This document shows positions 1 through 10,299 of a stretch of 64,000 nucleotides of DNA, in pieces. The stretch lies in assembly GCA_949825045.1 (NCBI GenBank), contig OX463809.1, forward strand, positions 9,203,501 through 9,267,500, in the 5' to 3' direction. The notes below the pieces were generated by a model. It did no database searches and was not told the DNA's origin. It saw only the letters and a program-made list of their open reading frames with translations. The translations under genes and the position numbers were made by a program. Numbering within the stretch: position 1 is the stretch's first letter; each line of letters starts with the position of its first letter. Source of the stretch: Argyresthia goedartella (taxonomy: Eukaryota; Arthropoda; Insecta; Lepidoptera; Argyresthiidae).

Positions 1-53
1 GGGCTAGATCAATGTGTGTAAATAGTGTCCAAAGTATTATTATTATTATTATC
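1..53 (+). repeat. SINE-A 3' end, cut by the window edge
   Basis: The first bases (gggctagatcaatgtgtg, then a run of TTA/ATT triplets) match the 3' end of the tRNA-headed SINE-A copies at 22729-22976 and 44268-44516. Only the tail lies inside the window. No coding content. Confidence 0.8.
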
Positions 54-59
54 TTTATA

Positions 60-480
60 TTGTTTTCCTGACAAAAGATCATAAGTCTTTCTCCTCTGTG
101 ATTCCGTTGGCCATGACAATATGATCCCAGGCTATAATCTTCATAATCTTGTCTTTGACCTATAATACTGTTAAAGTAGCCTAGGATTATAATCTCTTCC
201 TTATTATTTGTTTTTATGGCGTAAATCAACAGTCTGTAAAAATCATCCACTTCTTCGTCGAATTTACTGTCTGATATGGGGCATATTTGCATTATTCTTA
301 TTTTCGTTTATTTATTTTTAAGTTTATGTACTCTGCTCGAAACATCCACGAGGTTTATCATCGATTAGTGAATAATAAAGCCTACTTTAGCCTATCCTTT
401 GACACTATCTGTGGAACATAGTATATATATTTTTCAGTTTTAATATTTGTTCTGTGTTTCTTCTGACTTCCGATAGGCCT
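60..480 (-). pseudogene. Decayed EEP endonuclease fragment of an RTE-like LINE
   Basis: Reading the minus strand from about 310 down to 67 gives an exonuclease/endonuclease/phosphatase (EEP) pattern. A segment like IIILGYFNSIIG (normally a GDFN motif) is followed by a G.RN.RGERL.IFC motif, as in RTE/BovB and related LINE endonucleases, which nick target DNA before reverse transcription. Upstream residues (310-480) continue the pattern more weakly and contain stops. The Asp of GDFN appears changed to Tyr, so it would be inactive. No RT part is nearby on this strand. Clade assignment is inference. Confidence 0.6.
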
Positions 481-789
481 TAATCTTATTTAAGGCCATA
501 TTTATATCAGTCGGTCTTCTCCTTAAAACATTATTACATTTATGGTTCCAACATAGATTTTTTCTTGTAGCGTTTTTTGCCCAATCACTTATAACTCCTT
601 TGATTTGGTGTATACTCTATTTCTGTTTTGGCATGTATCTTTCTCTTGTGGCTATTGTTTGGTTGCACTATATTCTTCACTTGCTTGTTGCGCTACCTTG
701 GTATTTTTAATTTGGTGTAGTACATAATTTCGGAAAGGGAATGGTCCTTTATTAGGTTTTTCGCTGGTTGGATTTCTTTGTTTTTTTTA
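481..789. other. AT-rich stretch, nothing recognised
   Basis: No open frame, RNA-like fold or known repeat could be supported. It may be further decayed LINE sequence continuing from the endonuclease fragment on its left. Confidence 0.4.
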
Positions 790-1760
790 AAATAATATGC
801 AGGAATAAATAATTCCAAAAATTTTAAAAGCGAGTTCCTTGTTGATTATGATTAACTGCATGGATTACCTCTTGTCATTTATGTAATCTTGAATACTGTA
901 ACATCCCTTTTTAGACAATGTCATTTTAACATGGTCTTTAAATATATCAAATGGCGATTTCAAAATCTTCAGAGGTACTTTGTTGTAATAGAGAATGCAC
1001 TGACCCTGAAAGCATTGCTAACTTTCACTAGTCTAAACCGGGGCGCAACTAGTCAGTGATTCTTAGGTTAATTTTGGAAAATGCTAAAAAATTTCTTACG
1101 TACACACATTATATTTCCAAAAATAAATTGACTAGCTACAGTTAGTATGACGATTTCTTTTAAAAGTTATCTAAGGGAGAATGTGCGTTTTAAATTATAA
1201 ATTGCTTGGATTTTCTGTAGTTTAAAACTATGTATTCTGAATATCCGCTGCTTTCCCCCACAACAAGAGACCATAGGGCATGACACTATGAAAGTAACTA
1301 AAATTCCCTGCGGTGTGTTATGTGGCTAATTTATTTATGTGGGGTCCGCACTGCAATTGGCTATGAATGGTTATTCCATTTACTAATTCTAACGTGTTGC
1401 CTAGAAACTTAGTTAAGAAACTTGCCTGGCATTTGGAAGTGACAATTTGATACACATGGTTTTATCAGCGTATAAAACTAACTTAGTTAAGAAACTTGCC
1501 TGGCATTTGGAAGTGACAATTTGATACACATGGTTTTATCAGCGTATAACAACTAACTTAGTTAAGAAACTTGCCTGGCATTTGGAAGTGACAATTTGAT
1601 ACACATGGTTTTATCAGCGTATAACAACTAATTATGAACTGTGAACTAATTCAAGGTTAAATACATCATTACCATCATGAAAATCTTATTTTGTCTTTCA
1701 ATTTTATGACCATTGAAGTATCATAAGTAAATAACACTATGTCAGTTAATTTCTCCACCG
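790..1760 (-). pseudogene. LINE-1: decayed RT C-terminal half and 3' end
   Basis: The minus strand follows the LINE-1 copy at 60414-61856. At 1760-1672 it encodes VEKLTDIVLF then a changed FADD box (TYDT), then the thumb region, then the C-terminal block (LP....F..HVK.T...KGCYS.QDYINDK) near 960-840. Many stops and small deletions interrupt it. The thumb segment is present three times in tandem (1406-1629). Family: CR1/Jockey-group non-LTR retrotransposon, by RT style. Dead copy, 5'-truncated and 3'-trimmed. Confidence 0.82.
1406..1629 (-). repeat. Three tandem copies of a ~75-bp LINE-1 segment
   Basis: The word aacttagttaagaaacttgc starts at 1406, 1480 and 1555, and the whole unit repeats nearly identically (period 74-75). 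The reverse complement of one unit matches LINE-1 coding sequence near 60893-60945, in the region encoding NAGKTKCIKFSLPNVRQ. So a piece of a retrotransposon gene was amplified in place after insertion. The very high identity between units says the amplification is younger than the surrounding decay. Confidence 0.9.
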
Positions 1761-1895
1761 TACGCGTATTGCTGTACGATTGTAGTAGGTGTATGTACGA
1801 AAGGATTGCGATGCGACTGTACATAATGTGGATTTGACTTGCCATGACTATCAATAGTGGGCAACCAGGCATACTGCACCAGCATTTGAGTGTTT

Positions 1896-2392
1896 AGGGT
1901 TCCGTAGATAAAGTTAGTCCTTATAGTTTCGTCAAGTTTGTCTGTCCGTCCGTCCGTCCGTCCGTATGCAGAAACTATTAGAACTAAACAGATGAAACTT
2001 GGTATGTAGATGTATTCTGTAAACCGCTTTAAGATTTTTATACAAAATAAAAAAAAAAAACAGTAAAGGGGGCTTCCAATACATGGAACCGAAACCAAAA
2101 AAAAATTCATCTAACCTATATGTGAGGGGTGGCTATACCCTATTCCCCCCCTGAAAAAATTATAAAAAATATATACTGTATATCTCAATACACACTTTCA
2201 ATGAAAATTGATTAGAACAAACAAAAAAAGCAGTTTTTCAGATATAACACATTTATTAAAAACCGCAAAGATAATTTTGTCATTCATACAAACACTATGA
2301 AAAACAAAGTTACGACACAAACATCCAGTCACATAATTACTTGCTACAACGGAACCCTTCATGGGCGAGTCCGACTCGCACTTGGCCACTTT
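1896..2392 (+). repeat. Lepidopteran 'gggttccgta' interspersed repeat
   Basis: It starts with a gggttccgtag motif, holds a run of tccg tetramers (1948-1967), A-rich stretches, and ends with aacggaacccttcatgggcg and a gagtccgactcgcacttggc motif. This combination is a repeat common in Lepidoptera, thought to derive from RTE-type LINEs. The copy at 26527-26925 lies on the other strand. Minus-strand open stretches here (1742-2110, 2198-2389) are not genes. Confidence 0.75.
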
Positions 2393-3400
2393 TTATTATC
2401 AGCGATTACTTTTATCATAATAACTATATCCATTTAACCAGACTTGTACAAAACATAAACACTGTCGTATTTAACTAACCGTCGTCGTTCTTCAATTATA
2501 AGCGAATAAGGAGAACATTAATTGATCCGATTTCCCGCATTCTCCGGGAACTCCTTCCTGTGTCCCGGAACTAATCACTGTGTAAGCCGGCACTCGGCAG
2601 CTAAGCGTGCAAACTGCCGGTTACACTGTATTCCGGACAAACATTGACTCAACAAATTGTAGAGTCAGTAGTCTAAAGCAAACAACCCACAGCAGATTAA
2701 CTTTTGGAGCTAACCTCAATTATGTTTACCGAAATGGGTGAAATACTCGGAATTTTATACTAGCCTAGTCTAAGCTAGGTGTGTAAACTCTTTTGGCAGG
2801 AGATATTTTTATATCACCGGCCTTCATGTGTTCCTTAGGAAATATTAAGAAATTTGTACGGAGTAGTAGTCAGTTTGAGTAAGATTTGTCGTTCGTAAGT
2901 AGTTCAGTACACGAATTTCCCGTACGGAGTGGCAGAGACATAGTTGCAACTATATTTACCCAGACACAATATATCTTATTTAAAAGATTTAATACCTGCT
3001 CGGAACGAAACCTACCCAAACCTAACATTTTATAGATATTGTAGTGGCAAAATTTAACTAAGAACTCGATTCAATGGGGAAGGTTTTGCATAAGTTTTTG
3101 GTAGAGGCACTAACACAGAAGTGTTTTATTCATCTGAGGTTTGTAACTTGAGAAACATTGTCGACAGCAACAAAGAGTTTCATCCATCTGAGGTTCTATG
3201 GATATCTGGATATTGACTATTCATTTCTCTGAATAATTAAACACTTCACATAAAATTGCTTTACTTACTTTTACTCTGTGATTATTTTGTAAGTAGAGAA
3301 GTTCCCATTATCTCCCACTTTTACAAATTATTACATATAATAATAGTTATTATGTTACTTGTACATACATTTTAAAATACTTTGTACAAAACTTAAATAT
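2393..3400. other. No gene recognised
   Basis: No convincing frame or RNA. A short phrase of the type 'catctgaggttt' occurs near 3134 and 3184, and a related one near 14651, so part of this may be an old repeat. Confidence 0.4.
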
Positions 3401-3406
3401 GCAAAA

Positions 3407-3437
<31 letters not shown>

Positions 3438-3444
3438 AACACAC
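3407..3444. repeat. (AC)n microsatellite
   Basis: Pure AC dinucleotides at 3407-3430, continuing with imperfect units to 3444. It directly abuts the end of the candidate exon on the minus strand. Confidence 0.95.
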
Positions 3445-3533
3445 TAAGAAAATAAAGCGCCCCGGACCATATCAGATGCAAAGGTCCCCATCACGCTGGC
3501 GGCGTTTCCGCGCTGCACTGCGAGGGAGATCCT
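3444..3533 (-). CDS. Candidate terminal exon, unknown protein
   Basis: On the minus strand an AG acceptor (acttatgcag) precedes an open stretch of 29 codons that ends at TAG (3446-3444). The predicted residues start RISLAVQRGN and end RGALFS. The stretch is a GC-rich island (many CG dinucleotides) in AT-rich surroundings, as coding exons often are in Lepidoptera, and the frame is protein-like. I could not name a family. A chance open frame of this length is quite possible. The stop abuts an (AC)n run, so the 3' end would be unusual. RNA evidence would decide. Confidence 0.3.
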   Translation of the reverse strand, partial: RISLAVQRGNAASVMGTFASDMVRGALFS

Positions 3534-3599
3534 CTGCATAAGTAACCTTAAATGAAAGTAACTCTTTGCTTAACTCTGTGTTTATTATTTCCAAACTTT

Positions 3600-3915
3600 T
3601 AGCACCCTCTGCGTGGAACTACATTGACAGTTTGCGTCCCCATTCAGTTATGCTTTATTAATCTCATCACGTACTATGTTTTATGTACGTTATAACTTAC
3701 ATGTACTAACTTAGTATATAAGCTTTGCATTCCAATCAAATAGTCATTAACTGAGCATGAAGTGACAACCCTTTTATTCCGTTTCCCGAAGGCTGCCCCC
3801 TGGCGGCAAATTATATATTTCTGACCCTTCAAGTCGGGTGGGCGTAATGCGTAGAGATGAATAAACTTCCTTTTAAATTAGCATTGTGTCTGTGACTGTG
3901 TTAGACTGTCAAACT
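3600..3915 (+). promoter_or_regulatory. LTR- or promoter-like segment (TATA box, polyA-like signal)
   Basis: A good TATA box (tatataag, near 3715) lies about 25-30 bases before an arthropod-initiator-like tcatt. An aataaa sits near 3862, before a GT-rich stretch. This spacing resembles a small LTR or a promoter-to-polyA unit, but I found no second copy, no clear TG...CA ends and no primer-binding site. A CTCF-like core lies at 3793-3808. Confidence 0.25.
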
Positions 3916-4560
3916 TATTGATTAATTCGTATTGTAGCTACACCTGTATCAGTCTAAATTTTCATCAGGCTAAATTTCGTTATGCCTAAATCATAAGTAG
4001 CACTTGCATCGTTACTGTAGGTATCTCGTACGAGTACCTATTGTCAAAAACCCTCAATTATTCATGTTGCAACGATGGGCTAGCCCCCTGTCATGCGAAA
4101 TGGACTACAAGATACCTGATCAACAGTCGCATTGAAAAATCGACTAATTAGAACACAATTATTTTACATGAGCTGTCTTTTCTTCTCGACTTCGAATTTT
4201 AATGGCAATAACTCGATTTCAGACGAGTTGTCATCCAGAGATATTGTAATTCGATCTTTCCGGTCTTAATCATTCGTCTTTATCACCAAGACATAAAGTT
4301 GCATATTTGGTGGTAATATATTTCCCTCTAACCAGAAAATGTTTAAAGGAAAAGGGGTATGTCAAGTGATACAGAAATCGATATACGGGTTTCGAATTCA
4401 CACCGCAGCACCACGATGCGTGGAGAAGATCCGATGCGCAGGCGCCAACATTGACCGCCCTCGCTCGCCACGGCTGCAGCTTCCGGAGCCTTGAACCAGG
4501 CCTTGACCCCGATCTCACTGAACCTCGGAGAACTGCTAACGTTGTTTAACAAACTAATAA
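3916..4560. other. No gene; short SINE-body fragment and a GC-rich patch
   Basis: Bases 4072-4105 (gatgggctagccccctgtca) match the body of the SINE at 31740-31790. Bases 4400-4530 are GC-rich and open on the minus strand (about 50 codons), but splice signals are weak and codon choice is not convincing, so I do not call it a gene. Confidence 0.4.
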
Positions 4561-4563
4561 TAC

Positions 4564-4682
4564 TTTTTTAATAATACCTTGGACACTATTTACACACATT
4601 GATCTAGTCCCAAACTAGTATTCCCTGTATCTTGGGTACTAGACAACGATACATATACTTATATAGATAAATATTATACCTA
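4564..4682 (-). repeat. SINE-A, 3' half (split copy)
   Basis: Minus-strand match to the 3' half of SINE-A, including the 'ttggggctagatcaatgtgt' block and the (ATT)n tail. It is separated from its 5' half (5465-5612) by the MITE at 4683-5464; joining the two sides across one TA gives a normal SINE order. Confidence 0.88.
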
Positions 4683-5464
4683 GTCGGTCCATAAGTTCTG
4701 TCACAAATATTTTTCCGCATAGTAAATAATACCAAGTTTTATTTTATTTAATACTATATATGGTTTGATAGCTCATTAAATACTGATAAATTAGAACGAT
4801 TATTGGATTTAAATGCTTAAAGCCATATTACACAAATGCTAGTTTCTTCAGAGATTTTGCACTTTTTTACCCAATCAAAAATAAGGACGTGATTCACTTT
4901 ATCTTTTTTCCATGACTCTTAAAACCTTTCAAACTTACGTGAGATTTTAGTCAGAACCCTCCCTGAACCCGTTACCTTCATTTTGAAGCATAAGATAACT
5001 AAGTCTGGGTAAAACTAATTTTCATATTCACATTTTACGTAGTGTACTTGTTGCCCACAAGATCATTTTTATACGTTTTTCTGAAAACGTAAAAAGTACG
5101 TAAAGTTCTCTTTGGGAGCAGTTGGAACTGAAAGCTAACAGAAAATCAAATGCTAGTTGTTAAGCATGGTCTAAAATCGAGGTTTCAGAATAAATAAAAA
5201 AAACCTTGTTGGTTATCTGGAACACTGTTTTTTTTATTAAATTTGTGGTAAGTGGTATTTTTGTCAGTTGCGGCGTGTTTTGGGTTCGCGATTGTCTCAA
5301 GTTATAAGGTTTTTTTGTCATATTGCGATAATCGTACAAAATGTATTGTATTGCAATTTGATTCGTATAAAATAAGCTTTTTAATCATGTATAATACGAA
5401 TAAGAAAAAGTTTATTGCTGAGTTTTATCTATCAAAAACCTTGTGACAGAACTTAAGGACCGAC
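4683..5464. mobile_element. Non-autonomous mariner-type element (MITE)
   Basis: The ends are 24-bp terminal inverted repeats with one mismatch: the left starts GTCGGTCCATAAGTTCTG (4683-4706) and the right is its complement (5441-5464). TA dinucleotides flank both ends (4681-4682 and 5465-5466), the target duplication expected of Tc1/mariner elements, and the TIR resembles mariner TIRs (GGTCC.TAAGT). The 782-bp interior encodes no recognisable transposase; an open stretch at 5252-5446 is not related to one. It lies inside SINE-A. Confidence 0.85.
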
Positions 5465-5612
5465 TAGGTACTTAGATAGATAAACAACCATGACTAGGGT
5501 TTAACATCCGTTCTCATCAAACTAATATTTACCCCCACCGGGACTCGAACCCGGGGAAGCTTCGTCGACAGGGTCACTGCCGACTCGGCCATTCGGGTCG
5601 TCAGAAACTGAA
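5465..5612 (-). repeat. SINE-A, 5' half with tRNA-like head
   Basis: The minus strand reads a tRNA-like head with an A-box-like TGGCCGAGTCGG and a B box GGTTCGAGTCCC, followed by the SINE-A body. Those boxes would be the internal RNA polymerase III promoter. The head lacks a clean cloverleaf, so it is a SINE head, not a tRNA gene. Confidence 0.88.
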
Positions 5613-5674
5613 AACATAACGTCACGCCTTTTCCCATACGGCCTGACAGAGGCCCAGCCTCACAATAACTCCAA

Positions 5675-6060
5675 ATTCAAAATTCCAAATGTCTTTATTA
5701 CTGTAGATATTTATATATACTTAGCAATCGTCATTTTTTTTTTGCCACTTCTCTACATTGGACCACTGTGGGAGAAGAAACTCCCACAGATTGATTTTTA
5801 GATCTCTGTTTAAAAATTGCTTATGCTTAACTAATACAAAATATAATATTAAGTCATTATCATAATTAATACGCAGGAATAAATAATTACAAAATTATTA
5901 ACAGCAAGGTCTGTGTTGAGCCAGATTAACCCCATACAGACCCATCATTTAAGTAATCTTGAACATTGTAATATCCCTTTTTCGACAAAGTCGCTTTAAC
6001 ATGGATTTTAAATTGCTCAAATGGCAATTTCAAGATCTCCAGAGGTAATAAATAAAATAT
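5675..6060 (-). pseudogene. LINE-1 3' end with C-terminal RT coding
   Basis: Minus strand. Bases 6045-5926 encode the LINE-1 C-terminal block (LEILKLPFEQFKIHVKATLS...). Then comes a 3'UTR with a hairpin (ctgtgggag...ctcccacag, 5768-5791) and a tail of aatttg-like repeats at the left end. It is a 5'-truncated insertion. The frame is open over the fragment, suggesting it is younger than the copy at 790-1760. Confidence 0.85.
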
Positions 6061-6570
6061 ACATCCGATAATTATAAATCTCCTCCTATTTTGAAGTCGG
6101 ATGAAGATAAGTATATGATTATTTTCTGGTAGCATAGCTAGAGTTGGAGGGGTTGGTGGTTGCGTGCACTGGGCACTGGTTGGAAAACATGTTATTCTTT
6201 ATTCGTTTTGAGAAAAATATCATGTTTGTGTGGGTTGGTCGTGGCCGCCGCCGCTGAATCAAGCCACTTCGCTGAGCCGCTTGATAGAAAACACATTCAT
6301 TACTTTGCACCGTAAATCCAGCGAAAATATATCGCAACGTTTATTTTCTACAGTTTCTTGACTAGAAGAATATTTGAAAACCGAAAGAAATAACGTGTCC
6401 TAGAAATTTTAAAGAAAGAAATGCTCAAAATAAATAGTTCAAATTATGAAAAATACAGACCTAACTCGAAAATTAATTCTGACTTCAGGTTCACTGTTTA
6501 ATACCTTTTACATCAAAAAGCGTACAAATTGCTTTAATTTGTAAGAAATTACTTGGATGAAAATTGGGAA
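6061..6570. other. No gene recognised; possible 3'UTR of the exon to the right
   Basis: AT-rich. If the minus-strand exon at 6572-6806 is real, this would hold its 3'UTR; attaaa-type polyA-like words occur near 6490-6540 on that strand. An open stretch at 6119-6337 (minus) has no recognisable content. Confidence 0.35.
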
Positions 6571-6571
6571 T

Positions 6572-6806
6572 TTATGATAATTTGGTTTTTGATGTGACCT
6601 TTAGAAAGTCTTCAACGCCAGATGTATTTATTGATAACCGTTTACTATGATGATCCTCTACAGGGTGATGTCCAAAGCTTGTTGAGATTATTTTTACAGT
6701 AATATCGATTCCATCAGGAGTGTCCCAACTAAAGTATTTCTTTTTCTTCTTTATGGTCAATCCCAGGATTTCCTCAACTATTTTCCAGTTCTGTGACTTT
6801 ACAAAC
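6572..6806 (-). CDS. Candidate terminal exon, unknown protein (about 77 residues)
   Basis: On the minus strand a good acceptor (aacctttgcag, 6817-6807) opens an uninterrupted frame of 77 codons ending in TAA at 6572. The residues start FVKSQNWKIVEEILGLTI and include a lysine run, FSWDTPDG and TSFGHHPVEDHHSKRLS. The composition is that of a globular protein, with none of the RT, transposase or gag motifs seen elsewhere in the window. An intron phase of one leftover G is implied. I do not recognise the family. No upstream exons were identified on the minus strand to the right. Best host-gene candidate here, but a decayed unknown element is possible. Confidence 0.45.
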
Positions 6807-6920
6807 CTGCAAAGGTTTGTAATGGTTGGTAAATAAAGAGTTATATAAACTCATTAAATATGGCTCCATCTTTCTGTTACACCCAAAATGTTGTGTCGAC
6901 CTAAATACAAAAAAATTGCC

Positions 6921-6995
6921 GACTATTCGGTAAAGCCTAGTCGGCGTGTTTTATAGTCGGCGGCGACCAGTCGGCAAATAAGCCGACTAATTAAT
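6921..6995. repeat. Cluster of AGTCGGC / GCCGACT words
   Basis: Within about 75 bases the heptamer GCCGACT or its complement occurs five times in mixed orientation, next to tattcgg and gatttcgg words. This resembles the sub-terminal repeats of hAT-type elements, where transposase binds, but no matching terminal repeat was found. Confidence 0.5.
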
Positions 6996-9390
6996 TGATT
7001 TCGGCTTCGGGCTATTTTATTGAATGAATAACATGAGCCAATTTTTTTTTCTGCTTTCTTTGATTAAAAAATAGGGTACCAAATAAAAATGAAATTGAAT
7101 CATATAAATATTTGTTTTGATTTGACAATGTTTTCTCACTTTGCCAAGTAGTTTGGGTTCATTATCAATCAAAATTACATATAATACAAACTTTGAACTT
7201 ATAAGATCAATTTACCAAAAAATATTCTGAAAAGAGCTTCACAATTCAACAATAAAACAATTTGAAACTACTACCAACCACCCTAATTAGAAATTTGCGT
7301 CACATAATCTTTAATCAATTAGATCGACCATCACCATTGTTTATTTAAATTTGAACTTAGAATATCAATTAAAAAAAAAAAATCGGATAAGAGCCGTCAA
7401 TAAAATATTATTTAGAGTATGTTTGTTACCTTACAATCACAATTCAAGTCTTATTAGTACTTTTTAATAAGAGGCGCATTGTGGTAAAAAAAACTACAGT
7501 TTCTGCCCTTGCTGGTTGGTCGCTATCGATTATGTTTATCTCTTGTAGGTATATTTTTTGTTTCGGAGACGACTAGGCAAAAGTCACAGTTTGCACTTCT
7601 CTCCTAAATACACCTAACAAAACAGCTTAAACAACATTATACCTCATCTTTTCATCATGAATACTCTAATGATATCATGATGGTAATTATTTAATTTATT
7701 TGTAAATCCACTTTTTATATTCATTTCCGTTTCCGAAACCGCGTCGATTCCCCCGCGATGAATGGCTAATGGTTCGACTATTGAAATGAAGCGGCGTCAG
7801 AGGGAATGAACAAACGAATGAAATGAATAAAAGTTATAAACATCCACAACATGTTTTAATCAATTTTATCCTTAGATATTCCACTGAAAATTGAACGTGA
7901 ATAGAAAAATCTACTCTGAATATATGGGAGATGATTAAAGCCATATTTAGTTATAACCTCGGTCGACAGTGGACTACTAAGTAAAAACTCAAAAAAACTC
8001 AAAAATCAAAACGTTCTGTAAATAAGCCACAAGGGCACTTTCACATGTCATTTCATTTCATTTTTTACAGAACATTTGGTATAATTATTTGTATCATATT
8101 ATCAGAAAAAAAAAGTACTTAATTATTGTTTCTGAGAGATGTAAAGAGTCTCAAATGTCATGTCATGTCATGTACAATATTTTATGATTACAATTAAGAA
8201 CGCTGCGTGACGTTGGTGGGAATTACTGCGCATATGTACAGATATTGAAAACTCGTGGCGCGAGGTATACCGCAGTGTGTAAGTTTATTAAAATGTATTT
8301 TTTTGTGAAAATAGCATTTCAATTGCTGATTCAGTAGTTTTGCACGAATGTAAATGGGTTTCGTAAATCAATCAGGTGATTCTGTTGACGTAGGTATTCT
8401 CAGGTTGAGCAGGGTTACTTATACCCTCATCACTTGGTATTCAGTTTTAAAGGATCCGTACCTTAAAAAGGAAAATCGAGACCATTATGGGATCACTAGG
8501 TGTGTAAAAAAAGTAATAAAACGACAGAATTCTGAACTGAATATATTGAAAGGAGATGGCTGCCTCAGCAATATACAAAGAATCCCCACTAACCAAAACA
8601 TTTAAATATTTACTCAAAAATGCTTATAATGTATTCATTATTTTCTAGGCGCCAGCAAAGTTGTATGGAAGATAATTGCTGGTGAGTTTTAGCCACGAGC
8701 AATTTCCTGTGAAATTCCATTATTGTCGAGTTTTGTTTCAAAAATGGTCAAGTGCATACATATTTTATTCTGAATCTTGATGTGTAAGTACAGGCAGCCT
8801 AGAATAAAAAGTACGGGAAGAAAAAAAACGCAGCGCATTAAAAAAATTGCAATTTTCTATATATATTCCATAAATTTTCTTGATAATTAATTTTCAAGTA
8901 CTCGCATTGTTTGAGTAAAGCTCTATGCAAGCTACGCTCTCAGCTTTTAAGCTAGGTCATCATTGCAGCCTTTGCGGACCAAGGCCTGGGAATCGCACTT
9001 TTGGCCACAAAACAGTGCTGCCAGCAACGCAGTCATTATAGACCATGGCAGTAATGTAAATAAAATTAATTCCTTAAATTACTACATATTTTGTAGAACT
9101 TGTATAAAATACTTATAAATGAATAGTTGTTAGATTAATTTTTCCCGGGACGTTTGTAAACAAAAACGACAGCATAATGCAGTCACACTCAGACAAGCTT
9201 GGACGTTCAAAATGTTACACATAAAATAGCTACATCTCTATACAGAGCCACCAAATGAGCTGTTCACGTGGGCTAAATTAGTCATCCGTTATTTCAAAAA
9301 CATCATTCCGCTGTGAGTTAGTCCAGTGTCAGTGCTCCTGTGTTTTTGTTTGATTTAATGAAATCATTTCATTTCATTTCAACGATTTCA
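6996..9390. other. No gene recognised
   Basis: AT-rich with no supported gene. A plus-strand open stretch at 8354-8605 has no recognisable content. Short repeats such as catttcatttcat (8045-8062) and tgtcatgtcatgtcat (8158-8172) occur. Confidence 0.4.
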
Positions 9391-9392
9391 CA

Positions 9393-9560
9393 ATGGTGAA
9401 AAGTGCAAATAAAATGTTGAAACCTCTCAAACGTGATGCACGCCTAGTTATTTTAAAGGTTTTACCTTTTGTGAGAGAAGCGAAACGCCTCCAACCTCCA
9501 ATAATACCATTCGACAGGTCTCCGCTGCCATATATGGAAAAATTAAATCACCCATTATAA
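9393..9560 (+). pseudogene. Short frame resembling a DDE-transposase N-terminus
   Basis: An ATG in good context (cacaATGG) opens 55 codons to TAA. The start, MVKSANKMLKPLKRDARLV, followed by a helical stretch and FVREAKRLQPPIIPFDR, resembles the N-terminus of Tc1/IS630-like transposases, before the helix-turn-helix. Compare the N-terminus of the transposase at 24666-26096: basic, then RxAxxVIxxVxxF. No catalytic domain follows, so this would be a truncated or deleted copy. The similarity is by eye and weak. Confidence 0.4.
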
Positions 9561-9734
9561 AAAAAACCTAGGTCCTTTAAAATCCTTTAAAAATCTACCT
9601 TAATATATTTAAGTTAGTGTATTTATATATAATCACGCTAATTTATCAAAAACAATATGAAAATAATTACTTAAGTAATGTCATCATAATATTTTAAAAG
9701 CGATTGCTGTATTTTATCTAATGGTAGTTCATAG

Positions 9735-10215
9735 AAAAGTAGTATTGTTATAGGATCACTCGCATGTCCGCCCGTCCAGTTTTTTTAGGAATTCTAAGAG
9801 ATAGAGTCTTGAAATCTTCTGCAAAAATACTTGTCCTGATAACCACAACATAATTCAAATCTAATATGAAAAAAATGCTTACAAAAATGTGAAAAAAAAA
9901 AACACCGTGATGAGTCATGTAGGGTATCGATGAAAAGGGCTCTTTATAATTTTTTAATTTTTTTTTTGGTTTTGATAAAATCACAAGTTATGATCAAAAA
10001 GGTACAAAAAATTACCTTTCCCGCCCCCCTTATCTTCGAAAGGAAAAAAATAAATTAAGGATCTGTAAAATTAAGAAAAAAAAGAAAGAATATTGAACTT
10101 AAGCCAAAGATTACAGGAAAACCTACCCGGAATTGCGAAGGTTTTTGATTTATCTGTAAACCACTTGTAAACTAATAAATGTACCTGGTTACATACATGG
10201 AGTATGAAAGTGGCT
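9735..10215 (+). repeat. Lepidopteran interspersed repeat
   Basis: It holds a tccgcccgtcc block, A/T runs, a 'catgtagggtatcgatgaaaagggc' type phrase and a 'ggttacatacatggagtatg' phrase that recurs near 26640-26690 and 60240-60280. This pattern belongs to a repeat widespread in moths and butterflies. Open stretches on both strands are not genes. The tail at 10204-10227 forms a short inverted repeat of catggagtatgaaagt. Confidence 0.6.
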
Positions 10216-10299
10216 ACTTTCATACTCCATGCACCAATAACTTTGAAAACCACATTTTGCTTTGTAAAAAACTATACACCATCCCTATCATTGTTAGTG

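Noticed and set aside
1406..1629. CRISPR-like array
   Set aside because: The units are directly adjacent without unique spacers and match LINE-1 coding sequence; the genome is eukaryotic.
4343..4552. GC-rich minus-strand frame as an exon
   Set aside because: Acceptor and donor are weak, two frames are equally open, and the residues are not convincing.
5530..5610. tRNA gene on the minus strand
   Set aside because: A- and B-box-like words are present, but the cloverleaf is poor and the same head is joined to a SINE body in several places.
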